Position numbers and translations under genes: made by a program. The notes below the pieces were generated by a model. That model saw only the letters and a program-made list of their open reading frames with translations. It ran no database searches and was not told where the DNA came from. 49,517 nt of DNA from DASZPL01 sp035550315 (GTDB taxonomy: Bacteria; Actinomycetota; Actinomycetes; JAFAQI01), in the NCBI GenBank assembly GCA_035550315.1, contig DASZPL010000078.1, positions 1-49,517 of the forward strand, written 5' to 3'. The number at the start of each line of letters is the position of its first letter. The stretch's first letter is position 1. Shown piece by piece: positions 30,951 through 39,078 of this stretch.

Positions 30951-32141
30951 ATGGCCCTGCTGCCGGACCCCGCGCCCCGGGCCAGGGAGCACATCGTCAT
31001 CTCGGTCGACGACCACGTCATCGAGCCGGCCGACATGTTCGAAGACCGGATGCCGGCAAAGCTGGCAGAGCAGGCGCCGCGGATCGTCGAGTCCGACGAC
31101 GGGCGGCAGGTGTGGCACTACGAGGGCAACGACTACCCGAACATCGGGCTCAACGCCGTGGTCGGCCGGCCGCGCGACGAGTGGAGCATGGAGCCGGCGC
31201 GGTTCGACGAGATGCGCAAGGGCTGCTACGACATCGAGGCCCGGATCGCGGACATGGACCTCGCCGGCATCTGGGCGTCACTGAACTTCCCGTCGCTGAT
31301 CGCCGGCTTCGCCGGCGCGGTGTTCTGGCACAGCAAAGACCCAGAGCTCGGGCTGGCCGTGCTGCGGGCCTGGAACGACTGGCATCTCGAGGCGTGGGCC
31401 GCGCCGTACCCCGACCGGATTATCCCGCTGCAGCTGCCGTGGCTGGCCGACCCGGCGGTCGCGGCCGAGGAAGTACGCCGCAACGCCGACCGCGGCTTCA
31501 AGGCGGTGAGCTTCCCGGAGCTACCCGCGCACGTCGGCATCCCAAGCCTGCACACCGGCGTCTGGGACCCGTTCTTCGCGGCCTGCGAGGAGACTGACAC
31601 CGTCGTCTGCTTGCACACCGGCTCGGCGCGGTGGGCGCCGATCCCGTCGCCGGACACGCCGTTCGAGACGATCACCACGCTGTTCCCCGCGCACGCCCTG
31701 ATCGCCGCCGCCGACTGGCTGTGGTCCGGCGTACCGGTCCGGTTCCCGGGCCTGAAGATCACCCTCGCCGAGGGCGGACTGGGCTGGGTCGCGATGCTCG
31801 CGGACCGCGCCGACTTCGTGCTCGCGCACTCGGCCTCCGGGCACGAGGGCGGGTCGTGGAAGAGCGAGCTGCTGCCGAGTGAGGTGCTGCGCCGCAACTT
31901 CTGGTTCTGCTCGATCGACGACCCGACCGCGTTCGGCGCAAGCGCAGCGATCGGGCTCGACCACATCCTGGTCGAGAGCGACTACCCGCACGCCGACTCG
32001 ACCTGGCCGGACACCCAAGCGGTCATCACCCGCAACGTCTCCGGGCTGTCACCGGAGGACGCCGCGCTGGTGACGCACCGCAACGCGGCGAAGCTGTTTC
32101 GCCATCCGCTGCCGGACCCGAGCTGGCTCACGGCTGCTTAA
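30951..32141 (+). CDS. Amidohydrolase 2 family protein
   Basis: 396 residues, TIM-barrel metal-dependent hydrolase or decarboxylase. The DxH motif is ISVDDHVIEP near residue 20. VCLHTGS carries a conserved His, and VESDYPHADSTWPD the C-terminal Asp and His. It resembles large actinobacterial paralogue groups near P450 and acyl-CoA genes, which act on aromatic or terpenoid intermediates. It is the first gene of a run with the deacylase-like gene and the P450. The predicted transcript is leaderless from this ATG. The substrate is unknown. Confidence 0.88.
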   Translation: MALLPDPAPRAREHIVISVDDHVIEPADMFEDRMPAKLAEQAPRIVESDDGRQVWHYEGNDYPNIGLNAVVGRPRDEWSMEPARFDEMRKGCYDIEARIADMDLAGIWASLNFPSLIAGFAGAVFWHSKDPELGLAVLRAWNDWHLEAWAAPYPDRIIPLQLPWLADPAVAAEEVRRNADRGFKAVSFPELPAHVGIPSLHTGVWDPFFAACEETDTVVCLHTGSARWAPIPSPDTPFETITTLFPAHALIAAADWLWSGVPVRFPGLKITLAEGGLGWVAMLADRADFVLAHSASGHEGGSWKSELLPSEVLRRNFWFCSIDDPTAFGASAAIGLDHILVESDYPHADSTWPDTQAVITRNVSGLSPEDAALVTHRNAAKLFRHPLPDPSWLTAA

Positions 32142-32164
32142 CGCCACGGCCCTAAGGAGTCGGT

Positions 32165-33895
32165 GTGCTTGACCTGTTGATCCGCGGCGGCACCGTCGTC
32201 GACGGCACCGGCGCGCCGGCCTACCAAGGCGACGTGGGCATCCAGGACGGCCGCATCGTCGCGGTCGGGACCGTCGACGACGTGGCACGCTCGACCGTCG
32301 ACGCGACCGGGCTCGCGGTGGCACCCGGCTTCGTCGACATCCACACGCACTACGACGCGCAGTTGTCCTGGGACCCGACCGCGAGCCCGTCGATCCAGCA
32401 CGGCGTGACGACCGTCATCGGCGGCAACTGCGGGTTCACGTTGGCCCCGGCCGGGCCGGAGCACGCCGACTACCTGACCCGGCTGCTGGCCCGGGTCGAA
32501 GGCATGCCGCTCGCCGCGCTGCAGCAAGGGCTCACCTGGGACTGGTCGTCGTACGCCGAATGGATCGGCCGGTTCGACAACGCGATCGCGGTCAACGCCG
32601 GTTTCCTGGTGGGTCACTCCGCACTGCGCCGGGTCGCGATGGGCGACGGCGCCGTCGGCGAGCCGGCATCCGCCGACCAGGTCGACCGGATGGTGGCGTT
32701 GCTGCACGACGCGATCGCGGCGGGGGCGCTGGGGTTTTCGACCTCGCAGGCGCCGACACACAACGACGGTGACGGCCAGCCGGTGCCATCGCGCAGCGCC
32801 AGCCGCGACGAGTTGGTCGCGCTCGCCACCGCCGTCGGCGGCCACCCGGGCACCACGCTCGAGGCCATCCTGCCCGGGTGCCTGTCCGGCTTCACCGACG
32901 ACGAAACCGCACTGCTCACCGACATGTCGCGCGCCGCCGACCGGCCGTTGAACTGGAACGTGCTCGGCGTCTCCGCCGCTAACCGCGACGCCTACGAGAG
33001 CCAGCTGCGCACCTCCGACATCGCGGCCGAGCGCGGCGGCCGGGTCGTCGCGCTCACCCTGCCGCACTCGATGAAGGTGCGGCTGTCGTTCCTGACCGGC
33101 TTCATCCTCGACGGCCTGCCGGGCTGGCGCGAGACGATGCACCTCCCGGTGCCGGAACGGATTCGCGTCTTGAGCGACCCCGAGGTACGACGCCAGCTCG
33201 CCGAGGGTGCGCGCTCCAAGGAAGCCGGCGTGTTGCGCGCGTTGTCACGCTGGGAGCGCCTGCAGATCGTCGAGACCTTTGCCCCACAGAACTCGGACGC
33301 CGACGGCCGCACCGTCGGTGACGTCGCCGCGGCGCGGGGCCTCGACCCGTTCGACGCGCTGCTCGACGTGGTGATCGCCGACGAGCTGCGCACCGGGCTG
33401 ACGCCGGCGATGCCCGGCGACACCGCCGAGGACTGGAAGGCGCGCGCCGAGGTGTGGCGGCACCCGCACGCCGTCGTCGGCGCGTCGGACGCGGGCGCCC
33501 ACTTGGACATGATGTGCGGCGCGATCTACTCGACCGCGCTGCTGGCCCACGCCGTCCGCGAGCACCAGGTGGTCTCGCTTGAAGACGGCGTCCGGCTGCT
33601 CACCGACGTACCAGCGCGGCTCTACGGCCTGGTCGACCGCGGTCGGCTCGCACCGGGCTGGCATGCCGACCTCGTGTTGTTCGACCCCGCCGAGGTCGAC
33701 CACGAGCCGGAGCGCACCCGCTACGACCTGCCGGGCGGGGCGCCGCGGCTGGTGGCGGACGCCCGTGGCGTGCGTTCGGTGATCGTCGGTGGCGTTGAGG
33801 TCTGCCATGACGGCACGCCGACCGGCGCGCTGCCGGGGACCGTGCTGCGCTCCGGCCGCGACACGACGACCGTGACGGCGCGGTCCGCGGCGTGA
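32165..33895 (+). CDS. N-acyl-D-amino-acid deacylase / D-aminoacylase family amidohydrolase
   Basis: 576 residues. It has the dihydroorotase-like layout: an N-terminal beta-sandwich (LLIRGGTVVDGTGAPAYQ), the metal motif GFVDIHTHYDAQ, GGNCGFTLAP in the barrel, and GASDAGAHLDMM with the catalytic Asp. A C-terminal sandwich closes it. Characterised members remove acyl groups from D-amino acids; many actinobacterial paralogues are of unknown specificity. AAGGAG lies 5 nt before the GTG. It overlaps the P450 gene by 4 nt, so the two are translationally coupled. Confidence 0.88.
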   Translation: MLDLLIRGGTVVDGTGAPAYQGDVGIQDGRIVAVGTVDDVARSTVDATGLAVAPGFVDIHTHYDAQLSWDPTASPSIQHGVTTVIGGNCGFTLAPAGPEHADYLTRLLARVEGMPLAALQQGLTWDWSSYAEWIGRFDNAIAVNAGFLVGHSALRRVAMGDGAVGEPASADQVDRMVALLHDAIAAGALGFSTSQAPTHNDGDGQPVPSRSASRDELVALATAVGGHPGTTLEAILPGCLSGFTDDETALLTDMSRAADRPLNWNVLGVSAANRDAYESQLRTSDIAAERGGRVVALTLPHSMKVRLSFLTGFILDGLPGWRETMHLPVPERIRVLSDPEVRRQLAEGARSKEAGVLRALSRWERLQIVETFAPQNSDADGRTVGDVAAARGLDPFDALLDVVIADELRTGLTPAMPGDTAEDWKARAEVWRHPHAVVGASDAGAHLDMMCGAIYSTALLAHAVREHQVVSLEDGVRLLTDVPARLYGLVDRGRLAPGWHADLVLFDPAEVDHEPERTRYDLPGGAPRLVADARGVRSVIVGGVEVCHDGTPTGALPGTVLRSGRDTTTVTARSAA

Positions 33896-35118
33896 CCGAC
33901 ATCGCCGCCGACGCGGTCGAGTTCGACCCGGCGGAGCTGCAAGACGGCCTGCTGATGAACATCGACAACGTCCACGAGCGGCTGCGCGACGCGCGCGAGC
34001 GGCATCGCGTGATGGCGGGCAATCCGTTCGTCGAAACCGCGTCGCCGACGCTGGGCGTCTCCGACATCACGGTGCTCGGGTACGCCGAGTGCGCCGCCGT
34101 ACTCGGCGATCCGCAGACCTTCTCCTCGTCGATCTACCAGCACGTGATGGGCGCCGTGATGGGCCGCACGCTGCTGGAGATGGACGGCAGCGAGCACCGC
34201 GCCAACCGGGTGCTGGTGTCACCGGCATTTCGGCAGAAGCTGCTCGACCGGTGGCGCACCGAACTGGTCGAGGTCGTCGTCAACGAGCTGATCGACCGGT
34301 TCGCTGACCGCGGCCAGGCGGAGCTGGTCCGCGAGTTCACCTTTGCGTTCCCGGTGCAGGTGATCGCCCGGCTGCTGGGGCTGCCGCGCGCGGACTACGT
34401 GCGGTTCCAACGGCTGTCGATCGAGCTGCTCAACGTGGTCTACGACTGGGACCGCGGGCTGGCGGCGTCGGCGCTGCTGCGGGACTACTTCGCCGCCGTG
34501 CTTGCCGACCGCCGGCGTGACCCGCAGGACGACCTGATCAGCAGCCTCGCGACAGCCGAGCTCGACGGCGAGCGGCTCACCGACGAGGAGATCTTCGGCT
34601 TCCTGCGGCTGCTGCTGCCGGCCGGCGTCGAGACGACGTACCGGTCCTCGGGCAACCTGCTGGTCGCGCTGCTCACCGACACCGACGCCCTCGAGGCGGT
34701 GCGCGCAGACCCGGCGCTGCTTCCGCAGGCGATCGAGGAAGGGCTGCGGTGGGAGCCGCCGATCACCTCGTTGGTGCGGGTCGCTCGCTGCGACACCGAA
34801 CTCGCCGGCGTCCCCGTCACCGCCGGCGCCACCATCAATGTCAGCGTTGCCGCGGCGAACCGCGACCCGCAGCGCTACCGGGACCCCGACCGGTTCGACC
34901 TGCGGCGGCCGGACATCTCCCACCTGACATTCGGGCACGGGCCGCACCTGTGCCTCGGCATGCACCTCGCCCGAATGGAGACGGCGGTCGCAATCGGGGC
35001 ACTGCTGCGCCGGCTGCCGGACTTGCGGCTGGACCCGGAGGCGGCGCCGCCGAGGATCACGGGTGTTGCGTTCCGCTCCCCCGCGGCGCTGCCGGTGCGG
35101 TTCGCCCCCCGCGGCTGA
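33892..35118 (+). CDS. Cytochrome P450
   Basis: 408 residues, a soluble bacterial P450. The heme loop is FGHGPHLCLG with ligand Cys354. The I-helix oxygen motif is AGVETTYR and the K-helix ExxR is EEGLRW. It needs a ferredoxin and reductase, neither of which is in the window. Overlap with the amidohydrolase-like gene implies that both act on the same compound, for example hydroxylation beside deacylation or ring opening. It converges with the GH16 gene, 3 bp apart. Confidence 0.93.
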   Translation: MTDIAADAVEFDPAELQDGLLMNIDNVHERLRDARERHRVMAGNPFVETASPTLGVSDITVLGYAECAAVLGDPQTFSSSIYQHVMGAVMGRTLLEMDGSEHRANRVLVSPAFRQKLLDRWRTELVEVVVNELIDRFADRGQAELVREFTFAFPVQVIARLLGLPRADYVRFQRLSIELLNVVYDWDRGLAASALLRDYFAAVLADRRRDPQDDLISSLATAELDGERLTDEEIFGFLRLLLPAGVETTYRSSGNLLVALLTDTDALEAVRADPALLPQAIEEGLRWEPPITSLVRVARCDTELAGVPVTAGATINVSVAAANRDPQRYRDPDRFDLRRPDISHLTFGHGPHLCLGMHLARMETAVAIGALLRRLPDLRLDPEAAPPRITGVAFRSPAALPVRFAPRG

Positions 35119-35121
35119 CGG

Positions 35122-36078
35122 TCACTTCCACACCCGCACGTAGTCGACCTGCGTCGTCGCCGGCAGCGGCGTCGTGGCCGGGTCGAACGCGTTGGTGTTG
35201 ACGCCCAACGCCTGGGTCAGCGTCAGGAAGAACGGCTGGTCGAACGGCGCCGGCGGGGTCAAGCCGGTCGCCACATAGTGGTCGGTCACGCAGGTGTGGC
35301 CGTTGACCGACAGCGTGATGGTGCCCGGCTCCCAGACTGCGACATAGTCGTTGAACGAGCCCGGGTTGATCGTGCAGTCGGTGGTGTTCGTCACGACGTT
35401 CGTATCGGTGGCCGGGTCAGTCGTCGAAGCGTCGTACTGGTAGTGGATGTAGGGGACGTCGAGCGTCGGGTACTGGCTGTAGAACTCGGCGAAGTCGATC
35501 TCGCCCGAGTCCGGCCAGGCGCCGTACTTCGTGTCGTCGACCGGCCAGAGCCACAGCGTCTCCTGCAGCCCCTTCACGGTGGCCGACGGCAGCTTGGCCC
35601 GCACCTCGAACCGGCCGTAGGTCTGGCTGAACGTGCCGTTCGTGGTGACCTCGCCGGCGGTGTACGACGTCGGAAGGGTGGTGCCGCCCAGGCCATGGCA
35701 GTCGAACGGCGCCGATTCTTGGCGCGCGGTCAGGTTCAGGTAGCCGTCTGAGACCGAGACGTTGTTCGGGTCGTCGACGTAGCAGGCGAAGTTCGGGTAC
35801 GGCCCGGTCCAGAAGTTGCTCGCCGCCGTCGTTTGTACGACCCACTTGGAGCGGTCCAGCTGCGTCGGGTCGCCGGTGGTCGCGTCGAACTCGTCATCGA
35901 AGCTGCAGACCCACGGCGTGCCGTCCGGCTTGAGAACAAGTTCGCCGCCACAGAGTGGCGGCGACGCGAGTTCGGCGGCAGCGGCCCAATCAGGCGGACC
36001 TGCCACCAGACCGAGATCGCCGACAAGCAGTCCAACGGACACCAGCACGAAGACGGTCAGAACGGCGCGCATTTTCAT
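35122..36078 (-). CDS. Secreted glycoside hydrolase family 16 enzyme
   Basis: 318 residues. The N-terminal signal peptide is MKMRAVLTVFVLVSVGLLVG and continues to about residue 35. The GH16 active-site motif is SGEIDFAEFY: Glu193 nucleophile, Asp195, Glu198 acid/base. KWVVQ, YGRFEVRAKLP and VDYVRVWK are typical of the jelly-roll. It probably cleaves beta-1,3- or mixed beta-glucans outside the cell, either fungal and algal glucans or a self polysaccharide. There is no carbohydrate-binding module. It lies next to other exported proteins. Confidence 0.9.
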   Translation of the reverse strand: MKMRAVLTVFVLVSVGLLVGDLGLVAGPPDWAAAAELASPPLCGGELVLKPDGTPWVCSFDDEFDATTGDPTQLDRSKWVVQTTAASNFWTGPYPNFACYVDDPNNVSVSDGYLNLTARQESAPFDCHGLGGTTLPTSYTAGEVTTNGTFSQTYGRFEVRAKLPSATVKGLQETLWLWPVDDTKYGAWPDSGEIDFAEFYSQYPTLDVPYIHYQYDASTTDPATDTNVVTNTTDCTINPGSFNDYVAVWEPGTITLSVNGHTCVTDHYVATGLTPPAPFDQPFFLTLTQALGVNTNAFDPATTPLPATTQVDYVRVWK

Positions 36079-36160
36079 GACCTACCCAGGAGGGTGGCGT
36101 GTCATAACACGAGGTTTCCGTGCGCGAATATGTCGGAAAAGCAGCGCCCGAGGGGAGACG

Positions 36161-36424
36161 ATGGCGACTACTACAGGTGACATGGAAGACGTCGTTGCAC
36201 TGAGATTTGACGAGCAGGCGATCGCCGAAGACCTCGCGCAATGGTGCGGCGGATTTGTCGAGTCGGTCGACGGTCATCAGGCGATCCGGCTTCCTGCGAT
36301 CGGGCCACACGACCTGGCGCGACCCGGCTACTGGATCGTGCTGCTCCCCGACGGCCGGTTCATCGCGTTGCCGCCGGACGAATTCGCCGCCCGGTTCGAG
36401 CCGAGACCGGCCGACACGCCGTAG
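36161..36424 (+). CDS. Small conserved protein of unknown function
   Basis: 87 residues from the ATG at 36161, with GGGGAG 5 nt upstream. The sequence is acidic at both ends. PGYWIVLLPDGRFIALPPDEFAARFEP at the C-terminus resembles a fold common in small phage and actinobacterial proteins of unknown role. It is not secreted and has no membrane segment. It is divergent from the GH16 gene. The frame is open to 35816 but this start has the ribosome-binding site. Confidence 0.65.
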   Translation: MATTTGDMEDVVALRFDEQAIAEDLAQWCGGFVESVDGHQAIRLPAIGPHDLARPGYWIVLLPDGRFIALPPDEFAARFEPRPADTP

Positions 36425-36430
36425 CCAGGC

Positions 36431-36655
36431 ATGGAGTCGCCGGTTCGGGGATACAACCTTGGCGTGGCGATGACCGTCGTCGTACGTTGCCGGATCTGTG
36501 GCACCAGCATGGTGGTCGCTGAAGACGTAACCAAGCCAACGTCGCCCCCCGACCAAGCGGTGTCCGCTGCCCATCACCACGGCGCCGCCCGGCCGCCATC
36601 CAAAGCGCCCCGGTTGCCGCGACCGAAGCAGTCACCGCTCGCTCAGCCGGCCTGA
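36431..36655 (+). CDS. Possible small zinc-ribbon-like protein
   Basis: 74 residues, or 61 from the ATG at 36470. VRCRICGTSMVV contains a CxxC that could be half of a zinc knuckle; no second pair follows. The C-terminal half is Pro/Lys/His-rich and low in complexity. It starts 6 bp after the preceding small gene. There is no convincing Shine-Dalgarno sequence. It may not be a real gene. Confidence 0.35.
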   Translation: MESPVRGYNLGVAMTVVVRCRICGTSMVVAEDVTKPTSPPDQAVSAAHHHGAARPPSKAPRLPRPKQSPLAQPA

Positions 36656-36764
36656 ATCGCAGGGCAGCGGTGGCCCACCGGCCCCGAAGACCTAACCTTG
36701 CCGATAGATCAACATGAAGCGGATTGCAGGAAGACTGCGCAGCGGCGGCGAAAAGGTCATAATC

Positions 36765-37511
36765 ATGCCGAGAGGGGTGGGTGGTCCCATGTTCGCGCAG
36801 GCGGCGGTACGCCGGTCCAGCGTCGTTGTTGCGGCGCTCGCGGCCGCGGCTTGCTGCGGCTTGGCGCAAGCCTCCACTGCAGCGGCTCTGCCGGCGGCCG
36901 GTAGTGCGCCGGCGCCGGGACCGATCTCGACGATCGGCTCGCCGTGCCGTAACCCGATCACTTACAGCGTGCAGAACTACGCACCGTTGAGCACGGTGTC
37001 GGTGCTCAACCACCGCAACGGCGCCACCGCAACCATCCAGACCAACTCGAACGGCGCCGGCAGCACCCACATCCTCACGCTGATGAAGCAGAACCGCAGC
37101 GTCACGCAGCGGATCGTCGCGACCGGCACGGCTGCCTCCAGCAATGCCGCATCGGCCAACATCAAGCCGCGGATCGCCTCGAACGCCGCCGCTGCCGCCA
37201 GCACGGCATCGTCGAGCGTCACCGTCACCGTCCCGCCGGCTCGGGTCTGCAACGGCGGGCAAGGCGGCAACCCGGGCAACCCGCCGGGTGGCAAGGGCAC
37301 CCTGCCGGGCATCGGCCATCACGGCGGCAGCCAAGGTGGCAACCCCGGCAGCCAGGGCGGCAACCCCAGCCAGGGCAGCAGTGAGGGCAGCAGCCTTCCG
37401 TTCACCGGCGCCAACATCATCCTGCCACTGCTGGCGGGCCTGATCCTGGTCGCGCTCGGCGCGCTGATCACGACCGCAGCCCGGCGCCGGCGCGCCCGCC
37501 CCAGCGTCTAA
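36765..37511 (+). CDS. LPXTG-type cell-wall-anchored surface protein
   Basis: About 248 residues from the ATG at 36765 (AAAAGG upstream); 36789 and 36714 are alternatives. The signal peptide has a basic start and the hydrophobic VVVAALAAAACCGLAQA. The mature part has two cysteines and Ser/Thr/Ala-rich sequence without a recognised domain. A Gly/Asn/Gln low-complexity spacer follows, with repeats such as GGNPGSQGGNP. The C-terminus is a sortase signal: LPFTG (211-215), a membrane segment and RRRRAR. A sortase should link it to peptidoglycan; no sortase gene is in the window. Confidence 0.85.
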   Translation: MPRGVGGPMFAQAAVRRSSVVVAALAAAACCGLAQASTAAALPAAGSAPAPGPISTIGSPCRNPITYSVQNYAPLSTVSVLNHRNGATATIQTNSNGAGSTHILTLMKQNRSVTQRIVATGTAASSNAASANIKPRIASNAAAAASTASSSVTVTVPPARVCNGGQGGNPGNPPGGKGTLPGIGHHGGSQGGNPGSQGGNPSQGSSEGSSLPFTGANIILPLLAGLILVALGALITTAARRRRARPSV

Positions 37512-37539
37512 GCCCAGCGCCTCCAAAGTTCGCCGCGCC

Positions 37540-37564
37540 GACCGTTAGCGGCGGCGCAACGGTC
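37540..37564. terminator. Possible bidirectional terminator hairpin
   Basis: GACCGTT (37540-37546) and AACGGTC (37558-37564) form a 7-bp stem with an 11-nt GC-rich loop, between the stop codons of two convergent genes. There is no T-run. Confidence 0.35.
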
Positions 37565-38129
37565 AGTGCAGGTATGACCGCCACGCCCTCGGCGCGAGCG
37601 GTTTGAGAGCACGGCTAAGCGAGGCGCTCACCCACCGGTTGCTGCGGTGGGGCGCACTGATCCAGCGGCAGCCGGCCAGGGCGATGCCGGCGTGCTCGTC
37701 GCCGGCGCCTGAGTAGCGGAGGTACACCGCGACTCGCGTTGCGTCGTCGGACGGGCAGGCGTACGCGCTCCCCCGGACCCGCCGACCATGCTCGATCGCG
37801 GTGGCGATGCGGGTCGCGGCGCGGTGGCCTCCCACAACGCGGCGGGCGGCGCAGCGGCGTGAGTTCAGCCCCGGCAGCCAAATCGTCACGACCGACGACG
37901 GATGCCGCTTCACCCAGACCAGCTCATCTGCCCTGCCGCGGTCAGTCGAGTTGCGGCCCGGTACGACGCAAACCCCATGAGCTCGGCTCGTCGCAGGCGG
38001 ATGTCTCGGCGCGGCACGAATGACCGGTGCACCGTGCGCAGGACCGTGCGCCGCCACAGCGACCCCGGCGGTGGTCGTGATGCCGGCGAGCACCACGGCC
38101 AAGGCCGGGCGCGACCGAGAAGCGCTCAT
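37563..38129 (-). CDS. Predicted secreted protein of unknown function
   Basis: 188 residues. The N-terminus is a Sec-type signal: SRSRPALAVVLAGITTTAGVAVAA, cleaved near GPAHGA. The mature part is basic with four cysteines (GVCVV, SRRCAA, YACPSD, AGCRW), which could form two disulfides. No domain is recognised. The alternation of RVAVYLRYSG and AGIALAGCRW suggests a small beta-rich domain. It converges with the LPXTG gene and lies among other exported proteins. Confidence 0.6.
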   Translation of the reverse strand: MSASRSRPALAVVLAGITTTAGVAVAAHGPAHGAPVIRAAPRHPPATSRAHGVCVVPGRNSTDRGRADELVWVKRHPSSVVTIWLPGLNSRRCAARRVVGGHRAATRIATAIEHGRRVRGSAYACPSDDATRVAVYLRYSGAGDEHAGIALAGCRWISAPHRSNRWVSASLSRALKPLAPRAWRSYLH

Positions 38130-38278
38130 CAGCCGTTAGACGTATCGGCCGCGCCGGCGGTTCCGACTAGCGCGTCCGACGTGCCCGCCGCATTCGAATG
38201 ATTCGCAGCAACCTCCGCCACAGCATGACGGCAGCGTCGCACACTCCGAGCCAGACCTCACTTCGACACCGAATGTGA

Positions 38279-38548
38279 TCAGCCGTACGTCGAGCCCATC
38301 CCCTGCGTCCAGGCGACGCCGGGCGGCGGCAGGATTTGTCCGCCCTCCAGGACGCCGTAGTAGTGGTCGGGGTTCGGGCCTGTAACGCCGGGTCGCAACC
38401 GCGTCGGCCAGTGCTGCGGGTCGGGATGCAGCTGGCTGCGCGGGATCGCGCGGTAGTCCTGGCCGTCGACCCGGCTGATCTGCTCGCTCGACACCCAGCC
38501 GGTGCAGAACAGCACACCGCGGTGCGCGGCGCCGTCGATAGTAGGCAA
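38279..38548 (-). CDS. Doubtful small ORF just downstream of rnpB
   Basis: 89 residues from a TTG at 38548. The sequence has balanced composition (RVDGQDYRAIPRSQLHPDP and DHYYGVLEGGQILPPPG), better than a random GC-rich frame. There is no Shine-Dalgarno sequence, and longer versions would run into rnpB. It could be read from the rnpB transcript or be chance. Confidence 0.35.
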   Translation of the reverse strand: MPTIDGAAHRGVLFCTGWVSSEQISRVDGQDYRAIPRSQLHPDPQHWPTRLRPGVTGPNPDHYYGVLEGGQILPPPGVAWTQGMGSTYG

Positions 38549-38555
38549 TTCGGCG

Positions 38556-38946
38556 GCGGACGAGTCGGCCTGTAAGCCGGGTTCTGTGCGCCCGGGCCGG
38601 AGCCCGGGCCGACGGCCATCCATCTCGGGTCGCCGTTGCCGACGACCTCTAGCGGTCTACCCGGAGGCTCGGGCGGGCCGCCCTAGGACGCCTCCTATCT
38701 GACCTTGCTCCGGGTGGGGTTTGCCGAGCCGCCCGAGTCGCCTCGGACGCTGGTGGGCTCTTACTCCACCGTTTCACCCTTGCCTGCCGCAGCCGAGGCC
38801 GCGCCAGGCGGTTTGCTTTCTGTGGCACTGTCCCGCGGGTCACCCCGGGTCGGTGTTGCCGACCACCCTGCCCTTCGGAGCCCGGACTTTCCTCGGCGGC
38901 GATTCCGAAGAACCGCCGACGCGGCCGTCCGGCCAACTCGTCCGCC
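38556..38946 (-). ncRNA. rnpB: RNase P RNA, bacterial type A
   Basis: About 390 nt. The catalytic RNA cuts the 5' leader from pre-tRNAs. On the minus strand the conserved core GAGGAAAGTCCGGGCTCC follows the 5' part, then GCAGGGTG, the AGTGCCACAGAAA segment, and at the 3' end ACAGAACCCGGCTTACAG. The ends pair as helix P1: 38931-38946 with 38555-38570, one G-U pair. The ends are taken from that helix and are accurate to a few bases. All ORFs across this stretch are spurious. Confidence 0.95.
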
Positions 38947-38952
38947 GCAACG

Positions 38953-39028
38953 AGGCTACGACCTCCCGTTGATCATGAGCAATTCCGAACGAAATCGGCC
39001 GAAACGTGCGAAGTCGCTCATGATCAAC
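38953..39028 (-). promoter_or_regulatory. rnpB promoter region with a 13-bp inverted repeat
   Basis: On the minus strand TTGCTC (38977-38982) and TAGCCT (38953-38958) have an 18-bp spacer, and initiation about 7 nt later would match the P1 start at 38946. GTTGATCATGAGC (38968-38980) and GCTCATGATCAAC (39016-39028) are perfect inverted copies 35 bp apart. One arm overlaps the -35 box and spacer. Confidence 0.6.
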
Positions 39029-39078
39029 TGAAGTCGGGGGGCGGTCGGGACGCCAAGAGGCGGGAAGGGGATGGTGGC

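Noticed and set aside
38580..38940. Several ORFs on both strands across this stretch
   Set aside because: The sequence is rnpB; conserved RNase P RNA core motifs and the P1 pairing explain it.
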